Counted from the stretch's first letter, positions 1 to 8,032 are shown. The stretch is DNA of 18,109 bases from Candidatus Tectimicrobiota bacterium (GCA_016184445.1 JACPCT010000320.1:1-18109), one strand, 5' to 3'. A program made the numbers and translations. The notes: generated by a model from the sequence alone, not told the origin.

Positions 1-1
1 C

Positions 2-55
2 GTGCAGGACGCCGTCAACTACATCACCAGCCGCAAGCCGGCCGGGGCCCATTAG
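2..55 (+). CDS. acpP: Acyl carrier protein, C-terminal end (partial, 5' cut by window)
   Basis: The first 17 codons and a TAG stop read VQDAVNYITSRKPAGAH. This resembles the last helix of bacterial acyl carrier protein (E. coli ends with a VQAAIDYI-type segment). The start of the gene and the phosphopantetheine serine lie upstream of the window. The gene ends 46 nt before the fabF start, and acpP directly upstream of fabF is a common order in fatty-acid clusters. That placement supports the call more than the short peptide does. Confidence 0.7.
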   Translation: MQDAVNYITSRKPAGAH

Positions 56-101
56 CCTGGGCGGGAGGCCTTGCCTCTCACCGCCGGGGAGAAGCCAAAG
101 A

Positions 102-1373
102 GTGCCGATGCTGCCGCGCAACGAGATCCGCGTCGTGGTGACCGGCTTGGGTCTGATCACCCCGTTGGGGGTGAGTGTCACCGAAAACTGGAACGCCCTG
201 ATGGCGGGCAAGTCGGGCATTGGGCCCGTCACCCGTTTCAATCCCGAGCGCCTTCCCACGCAGATCGGTGCGGAGGTGAAGGGGTTCAACCCCGAGAACT
301 ACATCGACAAGAAAGAGATCAAGAAGATGGATCTCTTCATCCAGTACGTCCTCGGGGCCACCCAGATGGCCTTCGGGGGCGCTGGCCTCCCGGCCCCGGG
401 CAACGACGTCGCCCCCCGCTACGGCGCGATCATCGGGGTGGGGCTGGGCGGCCTCCCGGCCATCGAGACCCACCTGGTGGCGGTGCAGGAGAAGGGGCCC
501 CGCCGGCTGAGCCCCTTCTTCATCCCGATGCTGCTGGCCAACCTGGCCGCCGGGAACGTCTCGATGCGCTGGAACCTGAAGGGGCCCAACAGCTGCACCG
601 TCACCGCCTGCGCTTCGGGGAACCACGCCATCGGGGACGCCATGAAGTGCATTCAGCGGGGCATCGCCGATGTCATGGTGGCGGGGGGGAGCGAGTCCTG
701 CCTCACCGAGCTGGCCATGGCTGGCTTCTGCGCCATGCGGGCCCTGAGCACCCGCAACGGGGAGCCCGAGCGGGCGAGCCGCCCCTTCGACGCCGAGCGG
801 GACGGCTTTGTGATGGGCGAGGGCTGCGGGATTCTCATCCTCGAGCGCTTGGAGCACGCCCTGGCCCGGAAGGCCACCATCTACGCCGAGCTGACGGGCT
901 ACGGCCTCACCGCCGACGCCTACCACATCACCTCCCCCGATCCGGACGGCGACGGCGCGGCGCGCTGCATGGAGATGGCCATGCAGGACGCGGGCGTTTC
1001 CATCGACGAGGTGGACTACATCAACGCCCACGGCACCTCGACCGAGTTGAACGACAAGCTGGAGACCACGGCCATCAAGCGCGTCTTCGGCGAGCAGGCC
1101 TACAAGCTCGCTGTGAGCTCCACGAAGTCTATGACGGGCCACCTCCTCGGCGCCGCCGGCGGGGTGGAGTCGGTCTTTACCGTCCTGGCGCTCAAGCACC
1201 AGCGGATTCCCCCGACGATCAACTACGAGAAGCCCGATCCGGACTGCGATCTCGACTACGTCCCCAACAAGGCGAGGGACGCCCGCTTGCACTGCGCGCT
1301 CACCAATTCTTTCGGCTTCGGCGGGACGAACGCCACCTTGCTCTTCCAGCGCCATGAGGCCGATACCGCCTAG
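102..1373 (+). CDS. fabF: Beta-ketoacyl-ACP synthase II
   Basis: A 423-residue condensing enzyme that extends acyl-ACP with malonyl-ACP in the cytosolic type II fatty-acid pathway. The N-terminus carries VVVTGLGLITPLG, typical of KAS I/II. The Cys-His-His active site is complete: nucleophile Cys170 in TACASG, His310 in NAHGTST and His347 in TGHLLGAAGG, with Lys342 before it and the C-terminal GFGGTN loop near 405-410. Length is normal for FabF. The start shown is GTG at 102, with GGGGAGAAG about 9 nt upstream. ATG at 108 is in frame two codons later and is equally plausible. It follows acpP and overlaps rnc by 20 nt, consistent with one transcript. The FabF call is firm. Separating it from FabB rests on overall resemblance and the acpP neighbour. 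Confidence 0.95.
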   Translation: MPMLPRNEIRVVVTGLGLITPLGVSVTENWNALMAGKSGIGPVTRFNPERLPTQIGAEVKGFNPENYIDKKEIKKMDLFIQYVLGATQMAFGGAGLPAPGNDVAPRYGAIIGVGLGGLPAIETHLVAVQEKGPRRLSPFFIPMLLANLAAGNVSMRWNLKGPNSCTVTACASGNHAIGDAMKCIQRGIADVMVAGGSESCLTELAMAGFCAMRALSTRNGEPERASRPFDAERDGFVMGEGCGILILERLEHALARKATIYAELTGYGLTADAYHITSPDPDGDGAARCMEMAMQDAGVSIDEVDYINAHGTSTELNDKLETTAIKRVFGEQAYKLAVSSTKSMTGHLLGAAGGVESVFTVLALKHQRIPPTINYEKPDPDCDLDYVPNKARDARLHCALTNSFGFGGTNATLLFQRHEADTA

Positions 1374-2220
1374 GGGGAAGTCTCTGGAACCTCCCGTTCT
1401 CCCGCCTTCATCCCCGGAGCCGTCCGCGGACGAAGGGCTTCCCGGTGCCCCGAGGCGAGGCCGCCGGGAGAAGCTTCCGGCCCCCGATCTCCCTCTCGAC
1501 GAGATCGAGTCCCGGGTCGGCCACCGTTTCTTCGACCGCCTGCTTCTCGTCCAGGCCCTCACCCACCGCTCCTTCTCGCAGGAGAGCACCCCTCCCGGCC
1601 CAGACAACCAGCGGCTGGAATTCCTCGGGGACGCCGTTCTCCAGCTCATCGTGACCGAGCGCCTGTGGCGCGAGTTCGATGGTGCGGACGAAGGCGACCT
1701 CACGCGAAGGCGTTCTGAGCGCGTGAGCGGCCAGGCGCTGGCCCGGGCGGCGCACCGGGTGGGCCTCGCGGAGTATTTGCGCCTGGGAAAGGGGGAAGAA
1801 AAGACGGGCGGGCGCGCCAAGGCCTCCATCATGGCGGATGCCTTCGAGGCGCTGGTAGGCGCTCTCTACCTGGACGCCGGGTACCCTGCCTGCGTGCGCT
1901 GGGTGGAAGGGTGGCTCTGGAACTCCCAGCCCGGGGCGGCCGACGAAGATTCGTTCGACTACAAGAGCCAGCTCCAGGAGGCGCTCCAGCGGGTGAGCCG
2001 CAGGCTGCCCCTCTACGCCGTGATCCACGAGAGCGGGCCCGAGCACCTCAAAGTCTTCGAGGTCGAGGTGCGGCACGACGGCCGCCTCCTGGGCCGGGGA
2101 GCCGGAACCACCAAGAAAGCCGCCGAGCAGGCCGCCGCCCGGGAATCGCTGCGCGCCCTTCAGTCGGGCGGGAGCCTCGGCCTCACGGGCTTTCCCCTTT
2201 ACATCCCTCCATCCCTCTGA
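1354..2220 (+). CDS. rnc: Ribonuclease III
   Basis: A 288-residue dsRNA endonuclease acting in rRNA and mRNA processing. The RNase III domain starts near residue 46. It holds the signature NQRLEFLGD (85-93) with Glu89 and Asp93, and the second acidic pair Asp162 and Glu165 in ADAFEALVGALYLD. A double-stranded RNA-binding domain follows at about 202-270, starting DYKSQLQEALQ and ending in TTKKAAEQAAA. The ATG at 1354 overlaps the fabF end, so translation may be coupled; no good ribosome-binding site precedes it. An in-frame CTG at 1384 sits behind GGGGGAAG and would remove ten residues. With the ATG start there is a Pro/Arg-rich N-terminal extension of about 45 residues that most RNase III proteins lack. 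Function is secure; the start is not. Confidence 0.95.
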   Translation: MRPIPPRGKSLEPPVLPPSSPEPSADEGLPGAPRRGRREKLPAPDLPLDEIESRVGHRFFDRLLLVQALTHRSFSQESTPPGPDNQRLEFLGDAVLQLIVTERLWREFDGADEGDLTRRRSERVSGQALARAAHRVGLAEYLRLGKGEEKTGGRAKASIMADAFEALVGALYLDAGYPACVRWVEGWLWNSQPGAADEDSFDYKSQLQEALQRVSRRLPLYAVIHESGPEHLKVFEVEVRHDGRLLGRGAGTTKKAAEQAAARESLRALQSGGSLGLTGFPLYIPPSL

Positions 2221-2224
2221 TAAT
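2198..2224 (+). promoter_or_regulatory. Candidate sigma-70-type promoter for smc
   Basis: TTTACA (2198-2203) and GATAAT (2219-2224) each match the consensus boxes at five of six positions. The spacer is 15 nt, which is short. It overlaps the 3' end of rnc, about 55 nt before the smc start, in one of the few AT-rich patches of this region. It would let smc be expressed apart from fabF-rnc. A small hairpin (GCGCGG, 5-nt loop, CCGCGC; 2253-2269) lies in the leader. This is a prediction from pattern only. Confidence 0.35.
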
Positions 2225-2280
2225 GTAGGCGTTCCTTCCGCCCCGCCTTTTCGCGCGGCTTTTCCGCGCCCGCCGAGGGA

Positions 2281-5200
2281 ATGGCATTGCGGTTCAAACG
2301 CCTGGAAATGCAGGGCTTCAAGTCCTTTGTGGACCGGACCGTCGTCGAGCTGGGCGACGGCATCACCGCCATCGTGGGTCCCAACGGCTGCGGCAAGAGC
2401 AACGTGTGCGACGCCGTCCGCTGGGTGCTGGGGGAGCAGGCGCCCAGATCGCTCCGCGCCAAAAAGATGGAGGACCTCGTCTTCAACGGCAGCGCCGAGC
2501 GCAAGCCGCTCGGCATGGCCGAGGTCACACTCACCCTCAGCGACCTGAAGGGCACGGTGACATCTCCCCTTTACAAGGATTACGAGGAGGTAGCGGTCAC
2601 CCGCCGGCTCTACCGCTCCGGCGAGAGCGAGTACCTCATCAACCGCAACCCTTGCCGCTTGAAGGACATCGTCGACCTCTTCCTCGACACCGGCGTCTCG
2701 CTGGACACCTTCTCCATCGTCGAGCAGGGCCGGATTGAAGGGCTTGTCAACGCGCGTCCCCAGGACCGCCGCCTCCTCATCGAGGAGGCGGCCGGGATCA
2801 TGAAGTACAAGAGCCGTCGCAACGAGGCCCTCCGCAAGCTCGAGCTCGCCCAGGCCAACCTGCTGCGCGTGGCCGATGTGCTCCGCGAGAAGGAGGGGCG
2901 CCTGCGCTCCCTGCGGCGCCAGGCGAGGAAGGCGGCCTTCTTCAAGGAATACCAGACAGAGATCAAGACCCTTGACCTGCGCATCGAAGCCCTGAACCTC
3001 CTCCGCCTGGAAGGGGAGCTCCGCCCCGCCGAGGAGGAGTTCGAGCGCCTGAAGGAGCGCGAGGAGGGCCACCTCGCCGCCCTGGCTTCGCGGGAGGCCG
3101 AGCGCGAGACGGTGCGTGTGGGCATGGCGGAGCGCTCCGAGGTCCTGGCCGAGACACGGCGCCGCGCGGTGGAAGTCGAGGGTTACATCCAGCGGCTCGA
3201 GAACAGCCTGGAGATGCTCCACGGGAGGCTGATCGAGCTCGACGCCGAGGACGCCCGCCGCGCGGAGGAGGCCGAGGCGCTCGCCCGCGAAGCCCTCCGG
3301 CTCGAGGAGGAGCGCGGGCGTCTGGCCGAACGGGAAGCGGCCTTCGCCGGGGAGGCCGCGGCCGCCCAGCGCGCGTTCGACCTCCGGTCGGCGGAGCTGT
3401 CCGCGGTCCGGGCCGAGCTGTCCGACCTGGAAGCCGCCCTGGGCGAGGCCCGGCGCCTGCAAGAGCAGGAGTCCGAGGCCTTCGGCCGCGCCCGCCAGCA
3501 GATGGCGCTGGCGGAATCCCGCCTGGAAACCATCGCCCGGTCCTCTGAGCGCCTCCAGCGGGAGGCGGAGGAGGCGGGGAGAGCCCTGCACGGGGCGGAG
3601 GCCGAGTTGGAGGCCGCCTCGCGGCGCCTGGAGGAGATCGCCCGCGAGAGCGCCCGGCTGAAGGAAGAGGTGGATCGCGCCGCGGCAGAGCAGTCGCGCG
3701 TCGAGGAGGATCTCCGGGCCGAGGAGGCGGCGCTCGCCGCTGCCCGGGAGGCCGTGGCCGGGGCCCGCTCGTCCCAGAGGGCCATCGAGGACCTCCGGGC
3801 GGCTTCCTCCGAGCGCGCGGGCAGCGAGGCCTTCCGCGCCTGCGGGGCCCAGGCCCTCGCCGCCCTGGCGGACATCTTGTCGGCCGAACCCGTCCACGAG
3901 AAGGCCATCGAGGCGGCTCTCGGGGAGCGCCTCTTGGGCGTGGTGGTGCCGGACGCGGAGGCGGCCGCCTCCGCCATCCAGGCGCTCACCCAGGCGGGCG
4001 CCGGACGCGCCGTCGCCCTCCCGCGCGACGCCCGGCGGGCCCCGCTCCCCCCGCTTCCGGCGGTGGAGGGCGTGGTCGGTCCGGCCGCATCGCTCGTGCG
4101 CTGCGCCGAGGAGGACCGTCCCCTCGTGGAGGGTCTTCTCTACGGCGTGGCGGTGGCCCGCGATCTCCGTGCGGCGCTTGCCGCTTGGCGCTCCGGCCCG
4201 GTCGGGATCACCTGGGTGACGCTGGGGGGAGAGGTGTTGCTCCCCTCGGGTGCGGTCGAGGGAGGGGCGCCCGTCCCCGTCGCGGCGGGGCTCTTGGAGC
4301 AGTCCCGGCGGCTGGAGACGCTCCGGCTGCAGGCGGGCAAGGGCGAGGCCTGGGTGGCCCGTCAGGAGGAAGCCTGCGCCCGGCTGCGCGGGGTGCTCGC
4401 CCAGGCGGAGGAGGAAGCCGGGCGGCTGGGCCGGCTCGCCCGCGAGGCGGAGATCTCCCGGGTGGGGGCGGAGGGCAGCCTGCGCTCTTGCCGGGAGAAA
4501 TGGGAGGCCGTCCGGCATCGGCACGCCGTCCTCCTCCAGGAGCAGGAGCGGATGCGCGAGGAGCGCCTGCGCTTGGAGCGGGAGCGCGGCGAGGCCGAGG
4601 ATGAGGGCCGCCGGGCCGAGCAGTCCCGGCGGGAGGCCGAGGCGCGCTCCCAGTCGGCGGATGAGGATCTGCGGCGGGTGAACGCGCGGGCGGCGGAGCT
4701 CGAGGCGGAGGCGACCGAGCGGCGGGTGGCCCTGACCGAGGCGCTCGGGAAGGCGGCCGGAGCGCGCGCCGAGCTCCAGCGGCTGGAGGACAGCCTGGGC
4801 CAGAACGCGGCCCGCCTGGCCCGCCGGGAGGAGGAGAAGCAGGACTCCCTGCGCAAGCGCGAGCGGGTGGAGCTGGGCATGATCCAGAGCCGGGAGGAGA
4901 TGGCCCGCCGCACGGAGGAGCGCGCCGCCGTCGAGGTCGAGCAGAAGGAGCGGCTCCAGGCGCTCGAGCAGATGCAGGGCCGGGACGAGGAGCTGGGGAA
5001 CCTCCTCCGGCGGATGCGGGCGGAGGCGGCGGATCTCCAGGCGCGCATCTCGGAGGCCGCGGAGCGGCGCACCACGCTGCGCGTCCAGCGGGAGTCCCTC
5101 ATCGCCTCGGCCCGGGAGGCCCACGCGGTGGAGCTTCTCGAGGTGGCCGAGCGGGAGCGCGGTGAGCTCCCCCTCTACCAGGAGCACTTCAACCGGCTGG

Positions 5201-5826
5201 AGATGCTCCGCCAGCGGCTCGAGCGCATGGGCGAGGTGAACCCCCTCGCGGCCAGGGAGTTCGACGAGATCAACCATGAATACTCCATCCTCAAGGAGCA
5301 GCAGGAGGACTTGGAGCGCTCCATCGCCGACCTGCACGCTACCATCGAGCAGCAGGAGGACCTGGAGCGCTCCATCGCCGACCTGCACGCCACCATCGAG
5401 CGCCTCAACCGCACCACCCGGGCCCGCTTCCTGGAGGCCCTGGAGCAGGTCGAGAAGGCCTTCGTGGACATCTTCGGACGGCTCTTCCAGGGCGGGGAGG
5501 CGCGGATGTTCCTCCTCGACCCCTCCGACCCGCTCGAGTCGGGGGTGGACATCGAGGTGCGGCCTCCCGGCAAGCGCCCGGCCAACATCATGCTCCTCTC
5601 GGCGGGGGAGAAGGCCCTGACGGCGCTCGCGCTCCTTTTCGCGGTCTTCTCCGTGCGGCCCAGCCCCTTCTGCCTCCTCGACGAGGTGGATGCCACGCTG
5701 GACGACCAGAACGTGGGCCGCTTCCGCGACGTGATCGCCGAGCTGGAGGCCAAGAGCCAGTTCATCGTCATCACCCACAACAAGCGCACCATGTCCTTCC
5801 GTCTCGGTGCGCCTGAACCGGCGTGA
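2281..5826 (+). CDS. smc: Chromosome segregation protein SMC, with altered C-terminus
   Basis: A 1181-residue SMC ATPase that would form the condensin core with ScpA/ScpB. The head contains Walker A GPNGCGKS (33-40). A long coiled coil runs to about residue 500, followed by the hinge (about 500-650) and the returning coil to about 1050. The C-terminal head has signature LSAGEK (1106-1111; most SMCs have LSGGE), Walker B CLLDE with catalytic Glu1135, D-loop and H-loop His1166 in ITHNKRTM. Two oddities occur. Residues EQQEDLERSIADLHATI are duplicated in tandem. After THNKRTM the frame gives only SFRLGAPEPA and stops, while the expected VSVRL ending lies in another frame (5801-5893). The ATG at 2281 has GAGGGA directly before it; TTG at 2287 has better spacing. 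Identity is certain; whether the head is functional is open. Confidence 0.93.
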   Translation: MALRFKRLEMQGFKSFVDRTVVELGDGITAIVGPNGCGKSNVCDAVRWVLGEQAPRSLRAKKMEDLVFNGSAERKPLGMAEVTLTLSDLKGTVTSPLYKDYEEVAVTRRLYRSGESEYLINRNPCRLKDIVDLFLDTGVSLDTFSIVEQGRIEGLVNARPQDRRLLIEEAAGIMKYKSRRNEALRKLELAQANLLRVADVLREKEGRLRSLRRQARKAAFFKEYQTEIKTLDLRIEALNLLRLEGELRPAEEEFERLKEREEGHLAALASREAERETVRVGMAERSEVLAETRRRAVEVEGYIQRLENSLEMLHGRLIELDAEDARRAEEAEALAREALRLEEERGRLAEREAAFAGEAAAAQRAFDLRSAELSAVRAELSDLEAALGEARRLQEQESEAFGRARQQMALAESRLETIARSSERLQREAEEAGRALHGAEAELEAASRRLEEIARESARLKEEVDRAAAEQSRVEEDLRAEEAALAAAREAVAGARSSQRAIEDLRAASSERAGSEAFRACGAQALAALADILSAEPVHEKAIEAALGERLLGVVVPDAEAAASAIQALTQAGAGRAVALPRDARRAPLPPLPAVEGVVGPAASLVRCAEEDRPLVEGLLYGVAVARDLRAALAAWRSGPVGITWVTLGGEVLLPSGAVEGGAPVPVAAGLLEQSRRLETLRLQAGKGEAWVARQEEACARLRGVLAQAEEEAGRLGRLAREAEISRVGAEGSLRSCREKWEAVRHRHAVLLQEQERMREERLRLERERGEAEDEGRRAEQSRREAEARSQSADEDLRRVNARAAELEAEATERRVALTEALGKAAGARAELQRLEDSLGQNAARLARREEEKQDSLRKRERVELGMIQSREEMARRTEERAAVEVEQKERLQALEQMQGRDEELGNLLRRMRAEAADLQARISEAAERRTTLRVQRESLIASAREAHAVELLEVAERERGELPLYQEHFNRLEMLRQRLERMGEVNPLAAREFDEINHEYSILKEQQEDLERSIADLHATIEQQEDLERSIADLHATIERLNRTTRARFLEALEQVEKAFVDIFGRLFQGGEARMFLLDPSDPLESGVDIEVRPPGKRPANIMLLSAGEKALTALALLFAVFSVRPSPFCLLDEVDATLDDQNVGRFRDVIAELEAKSQFIVITHNKRTMSFRLGAPEPA
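5296..5397 (+). repeat. 51-nt in-frame tandem duplication inside smc
   Basis: Two adjacent 51-nt units (5296-5346 and 5347-5397) both encode EQQEDLERSIADLHATI. They differ only at two synonymous third or first positions (ttg/ctg and gct/gcc). From memory of SMC sequences such as B. subtilis, a single copy fits this place between GEVNPLA and the C-terminal head, so one copy is extra. Seventeen residues is not a whole number of heptads, so the insertion should shift coiled-coil register next to the head. Confidence 0.9.
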
Positions 5827-5893
5827 AGAGGGCGCCAACGGCGCCGCGGCCCATGCGGCCGGAGAGGAGGCTCCCGCGCACGAGGCCTCCTGA
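5801..5893 (+). pseudogene. Out-of-frame remnant of the SMC C-terminal tail
   Basis: Reading from 5801 in the frame that is +1 relative to smc gives VSVRLNRREEGANG and then an Ala/Glu-rich tail to TGA at 5891-5893. The SVRL/SVKL strand is how many SMC proteins end after a GVSK-type segment. The roughly 17 residues expected between THNKRTM and this strand (the xADxLYGVTMxExGVSxL region) are absent in every frame. The simplest reading is a deletion of about 50 nt that also changed the frame. A sequencing or assembly error is possible. Confidence 0.75.
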
Positions 5894-5932
5894 GCCGTGC
5901 CCGGACCGGCTTCCAAGGAGTCCTGTTTCCCC

Positions 5933-5970
5933 CCGCCCCCGGCGGCGCCCCCGCCGGGGCGGAATTTTTT
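5933..5970 (+). terminator. Intrinsic terminator or attenuator between smc and ftsY
   Basis: The left arm CCGCCCCCGGCGG (5933-5945) pairs with CCGCCGGGGCGG (5951-5962), with one bulged C and a 5-nt loop. AA and six T follow (5965-5970). This is a classic GC hairpin plus T run, placed after the smc tail. It ends one base before the GGAG ribosome-binding site of ftsY, so it may control how much transcript enters ftsY instead of ending transcription outright. Confidence 0.7.
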
Positions 5971-5980
5971 GGAGAGCCCC

Positions 5981-6985
5981 GTGGCGTTCGGGTTCGGCCG
6001 GAAGAAGGATGAGGCGCCCGCGGATGCCCCTGCGCGGGAGGGGTGGTTCGGGCGGCTGCGCGCGGGCCTCGCGAAGACGCGCGAGGGTTTCATGGGCAGG
6101 CTCGGGGCCGCTCTCGGCCGCCGGCCCCGCCTCGACGCCGAGACGATCGAGGAGCTGGAAGAGGTCCTCTACGCGGCGGACCTGGGCCCCCTCACCGTGG
6201 AGAAAGTGCTCGGGAAGCTGCGCCAGGGGGAGGGCGGGAAGGGCGAGCCCGCCGGGCGGCTGCGCAGCCTCCTCCGGGAGATGCTGGACCGGCCGGCCGT
6301 CCCCCCTCCGGCCATGCCTTCCGTCCCCTCCCCCGGCGAGCCCCTGGTGATCCTCATGGTCGGGGTGAACGGGGCGGGCAAGACCACGACGGCGGGCAAG
6401 CTCGCCGCCCGCTACGCCGCCCAGGGGCGCCAGGTCATGCTGGCCGCCGCCGACACCTTCCGGGCGGGGGCGGGGGAGCAGATCGCCGTCTGGGCGGAGC
6501 GGGCGGGGTGCGGCCTGGTCCGGCTCCAGGAGGGGGCGGACCCCTCCGCCGTGGTGTTCGACGCCCTCCAGGCGGCCAAGGCGCGGGGGGCGGAGGTCCT
6601 GCTCGCCGACACGGCCGGCCGCCTCCACACCAAGAAGAACCTCATGGAGGAGCTCAAGAAGGTCCGCCGCGTGGCCGATCGGCTGGTGCCGGGGGCCCCC
6701 CACGAGGTGCTGCTCGTGCTGGACGCCACCACCGGCCAGAACGCCCTCGCCCAGGTGCGCGAGTTCGGCGCGGCCCTCGGCGTCACGGGCCTGGTGCTGA
6801 CTAAGCTCGACGGGAGCGCCAAGGGAGGCGTGGTGGTCGGGGCCGCGCACGAGAGCGGCATCCCGGTCCGCTACGTCGGCGTGGGGGAGGGCGTCGAGGA
6901 CCTGCTCGACTTCGACCCGGACGCCTTCATCGCCGCCCTCTTCGGCGAGGGGGAAAGCGGCGCGGAGAGCGAGCCTGCCTCCTAG
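5981..6985 (+). CDS. ftsY: Signal recognition particle receptor FtsY
   Basis: A GTPase that docks SRP-ribosome complexes at the inner membrane for co-translational insertion. With the GTG start at 5981 it has 334 residues and begins VAFGFGRKKDE, like other FtsY proteins. GGAG at 5971-5974 is correctly spaced. A GTG at 5897 would put the hairpin and T run inside the gene, so I rejected it. After a short acidic/basic A region, the N domain covers about 20-110. The G domain shows GVNGAGKTT (128-136), DTFRAGA (from Asp158), DTAGR (from Asp210), TKLDG (274-278) and the closing GVGEGVEDLLDFDPDAFI segment typical of FtsY over Ffh. There is no Met-rich M domain. The last 110 nt and downstream DNA recur in diverged form at about 9741-9890. 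Confidence 0.95.
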   Translation: MAFGFGRKKDEAPADAPAREGWFGRLRAGLAKTREGFMGRLGAALGRRPRLDAETIEELEEVLYAADLGPLTVEKVLGKLRQGEGGKGEPAGRLRSLLREMLDRPAVPPPAMPSVPSPGEPLVILMVGVNGAGKTTTAGKLAARYAAQGRQVMLAAADTFRAGAGEQIAVWAERAGCGLVRLQEGADPSAVVFDALQAAKARGAEVLLADTAGRLHTKKNLMEELKKVRRVADRLVPGAPHEVLLVLDATTGQNALAQVREFGAALGVTGLVLTKLDGSAKGGVVVGAAHESGIPVRYVGVGEGVEDLLDFDPDAFIAALFGEGESGAESEPAS

Positions 6986-7030
6986 CTGATCTTACCGGCG
7001 GCAATTTTCAAGCGCTTTTTCACTCAATCT
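6875..7030 (+). repeat. Left copy of direct repeat: ftsY 3' end and downstream DNA
   Basis: From 6875 the sequence matches DNA from 9741 at a constant offset of 2866 nt through about 6962, with few mismatches. After small gaps it matches again in the 3' flank: a CTTACC block near 6990/9845 and gctttttCACTCAAT (7014-7028) against gctttttCCCTCAAT (9872-9886). The left copy lies in the intact ftsY. Both copies point the same way and bracket the minus-strand three-gene cassette. Confidence 0.85.
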
Positions 7031-7130
7031 CTGATGATTCTCAGGAAGCGGATTAAAGCCCTCGGAATCCGGCCCTATACATCAATGTGCCGTTTTGAAC
7101 TGACTAAACCAGGCCAAGGCTTCGCCCCCG
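6986..7130. other. Convergent intergenic spacer between ftsY and the SDR gene
   Basis: A 145-nt spacer, clearly less GC-rich than the flanking genes. Its first about 45 nt belong to the ftsY-end direct repeat. It holds a small inverted repeat, CGGATT/AATCCG (arms about 7048-7070), but no T run that would make a convincing terminator for either gene. Confidence 0.5.
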
Positions 7131-7895
7131 CTACCGGAAGCCACCCCCTCCGCTGATGAAGACGGTATCCGCCGTCATGAACTCGCAGGCGTCCGAGCAC
7201 ATGAACAGGACCATCTCGCCGATTTCCTCCGGCCGGCCGAAGCGCTTCATCGGAACGTTGTCCCGGGATCTTTCGCGGAGCTCGGGCGGCAAGATGCTCT
7301 GGAACGGCGTGTCGACCGGGCCCGGCGAGATGGAGAGGCAGCGGATTCCCCGCGCGGCGAACTCGCGGGCGACGCCCAGCGTCATCGTGACGACGGAGCC
7401 CTTCGCGGAGGCGTAGTGGATGTCGACGCCGGGCCCGCCGCGCTTGTGGGCCATGCTCGCCATGTTGACGATTACGCCCTTTCCGTTCTTGAGCATCTCG
7501 GGCAGGACGGCCTGCATGCAGTAGAAGACTCCCTTCACGTTCAACCCGTAGGTCCGGTCCCAGAGGTCGTCGTCGATCTCCAGGAATTCGGAGCGGCGGA
7601 TGGCCCCCCCCGCCGAGTTGAACTGAAAGTCGATCCGGCCGAATCTATCCTTCGCCCGGTCCACCATCGCCTCCACGCTGCGGCGGGATGTCACGTCCAC
7701 CCTCACGCTCTCGCCGCACCCGCCCGCTTCGTCCACTTCGCCTGCGGCCCGCGCCGCTCCCTCCCCGTTGATGTCCGCGCAGAGGACGTTTGCGCCCTCG
7801 CGGGCGAAGATCAGCGCCGCGGCGCGGCCGATCCCGCTCGCCGCGCCGGTGATGACGATGGTTTTCCCCCTGAAATAATCCGGATCCTTCGGCAC
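7131..7895 (-). CDS. SDR-family NAD(P)-dependent oxidoreductase
   Basis: A 254-residue classical short-chain dehydrogenase/reductase. It shows the Rossmann glycine motif TGAASGIG (16-23), Asp41 at the end of the second strand (favouring NAD over NADP), NSAGG (93-97), Asn119, Ser147 and the YxxxK pair Tyr161/Lys165. The C-terminus has PGPVDTPF and a final SGGGGF segment. The catalytic tetrad is complete, so it should oxidise an alcohol or reduce a ketone; the substrate cannot be read from sequence. The start is GTG at 7895, with GGAGG about 9 nt upstream. It is last in a minus-strand group behind the LLM oxidoreductase, with a 137-nt gap that could hold its own promoter. It converges on ftsY. 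Confidence 0.92.
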   Translation of the reverse strand: MPKDPDYFRGKTIVITGAASGIGRAAALIFAREGANVLCADINGEGAARAAGEVDEAGGCGESVRVDVTSRRSVEAMVDRAKDRFGRIDFQFNSAGGAIRRSEFLEIDDDLWDRTYGLNVKGVFYCMQAVLPEMLKNGKGVIVNMASMAHKRGGPGVDIHYASAKGSVVTMTLGVAREFAARGIRCLSISPGPVDTPFQSILPPELRERSRDNVPMKRFGRPEEIGEMVLFMCSDACEFMTADTVFISGGGGFR

Positions 7896-8032
7896 GGGGC
7901 GAAACCTCCATTCGAATGGCGGTTTGGAGATGACCGGAAGACAAGCGGTTTATGGAGTCCTTCATTTTGCCGGGAAAGGAGCGCCGATTCGCCCCTGACC
8001 GGGACAAATCCGGTTACCCAGCGGAGAAAATC

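Noticed and set aside
5776..5826. Programmed ribosomal frameshift joining the SMC body to its tail
   Set aside because: There is no slippery sequence, and a frame change alone would not restore the roughly 17 missing residues between THNKRTM and VSVRL.
5897..5980. Upstream GTG giving a longer FtsY
   Set aside because: The extra 28 codons would read through the hairpin and T run. The GTG at 5981 has a well-placed GGAG and gives a normal FtsY start.
1408..6093. A very long open frame on the minus strand opposite rnc and smc
   Set aside because: It is antisense to clear domain-bearing genes and has the low-complexity Leu/Gly/Arg/Pro composition produced by GC-rich third positions. No domain is visible.
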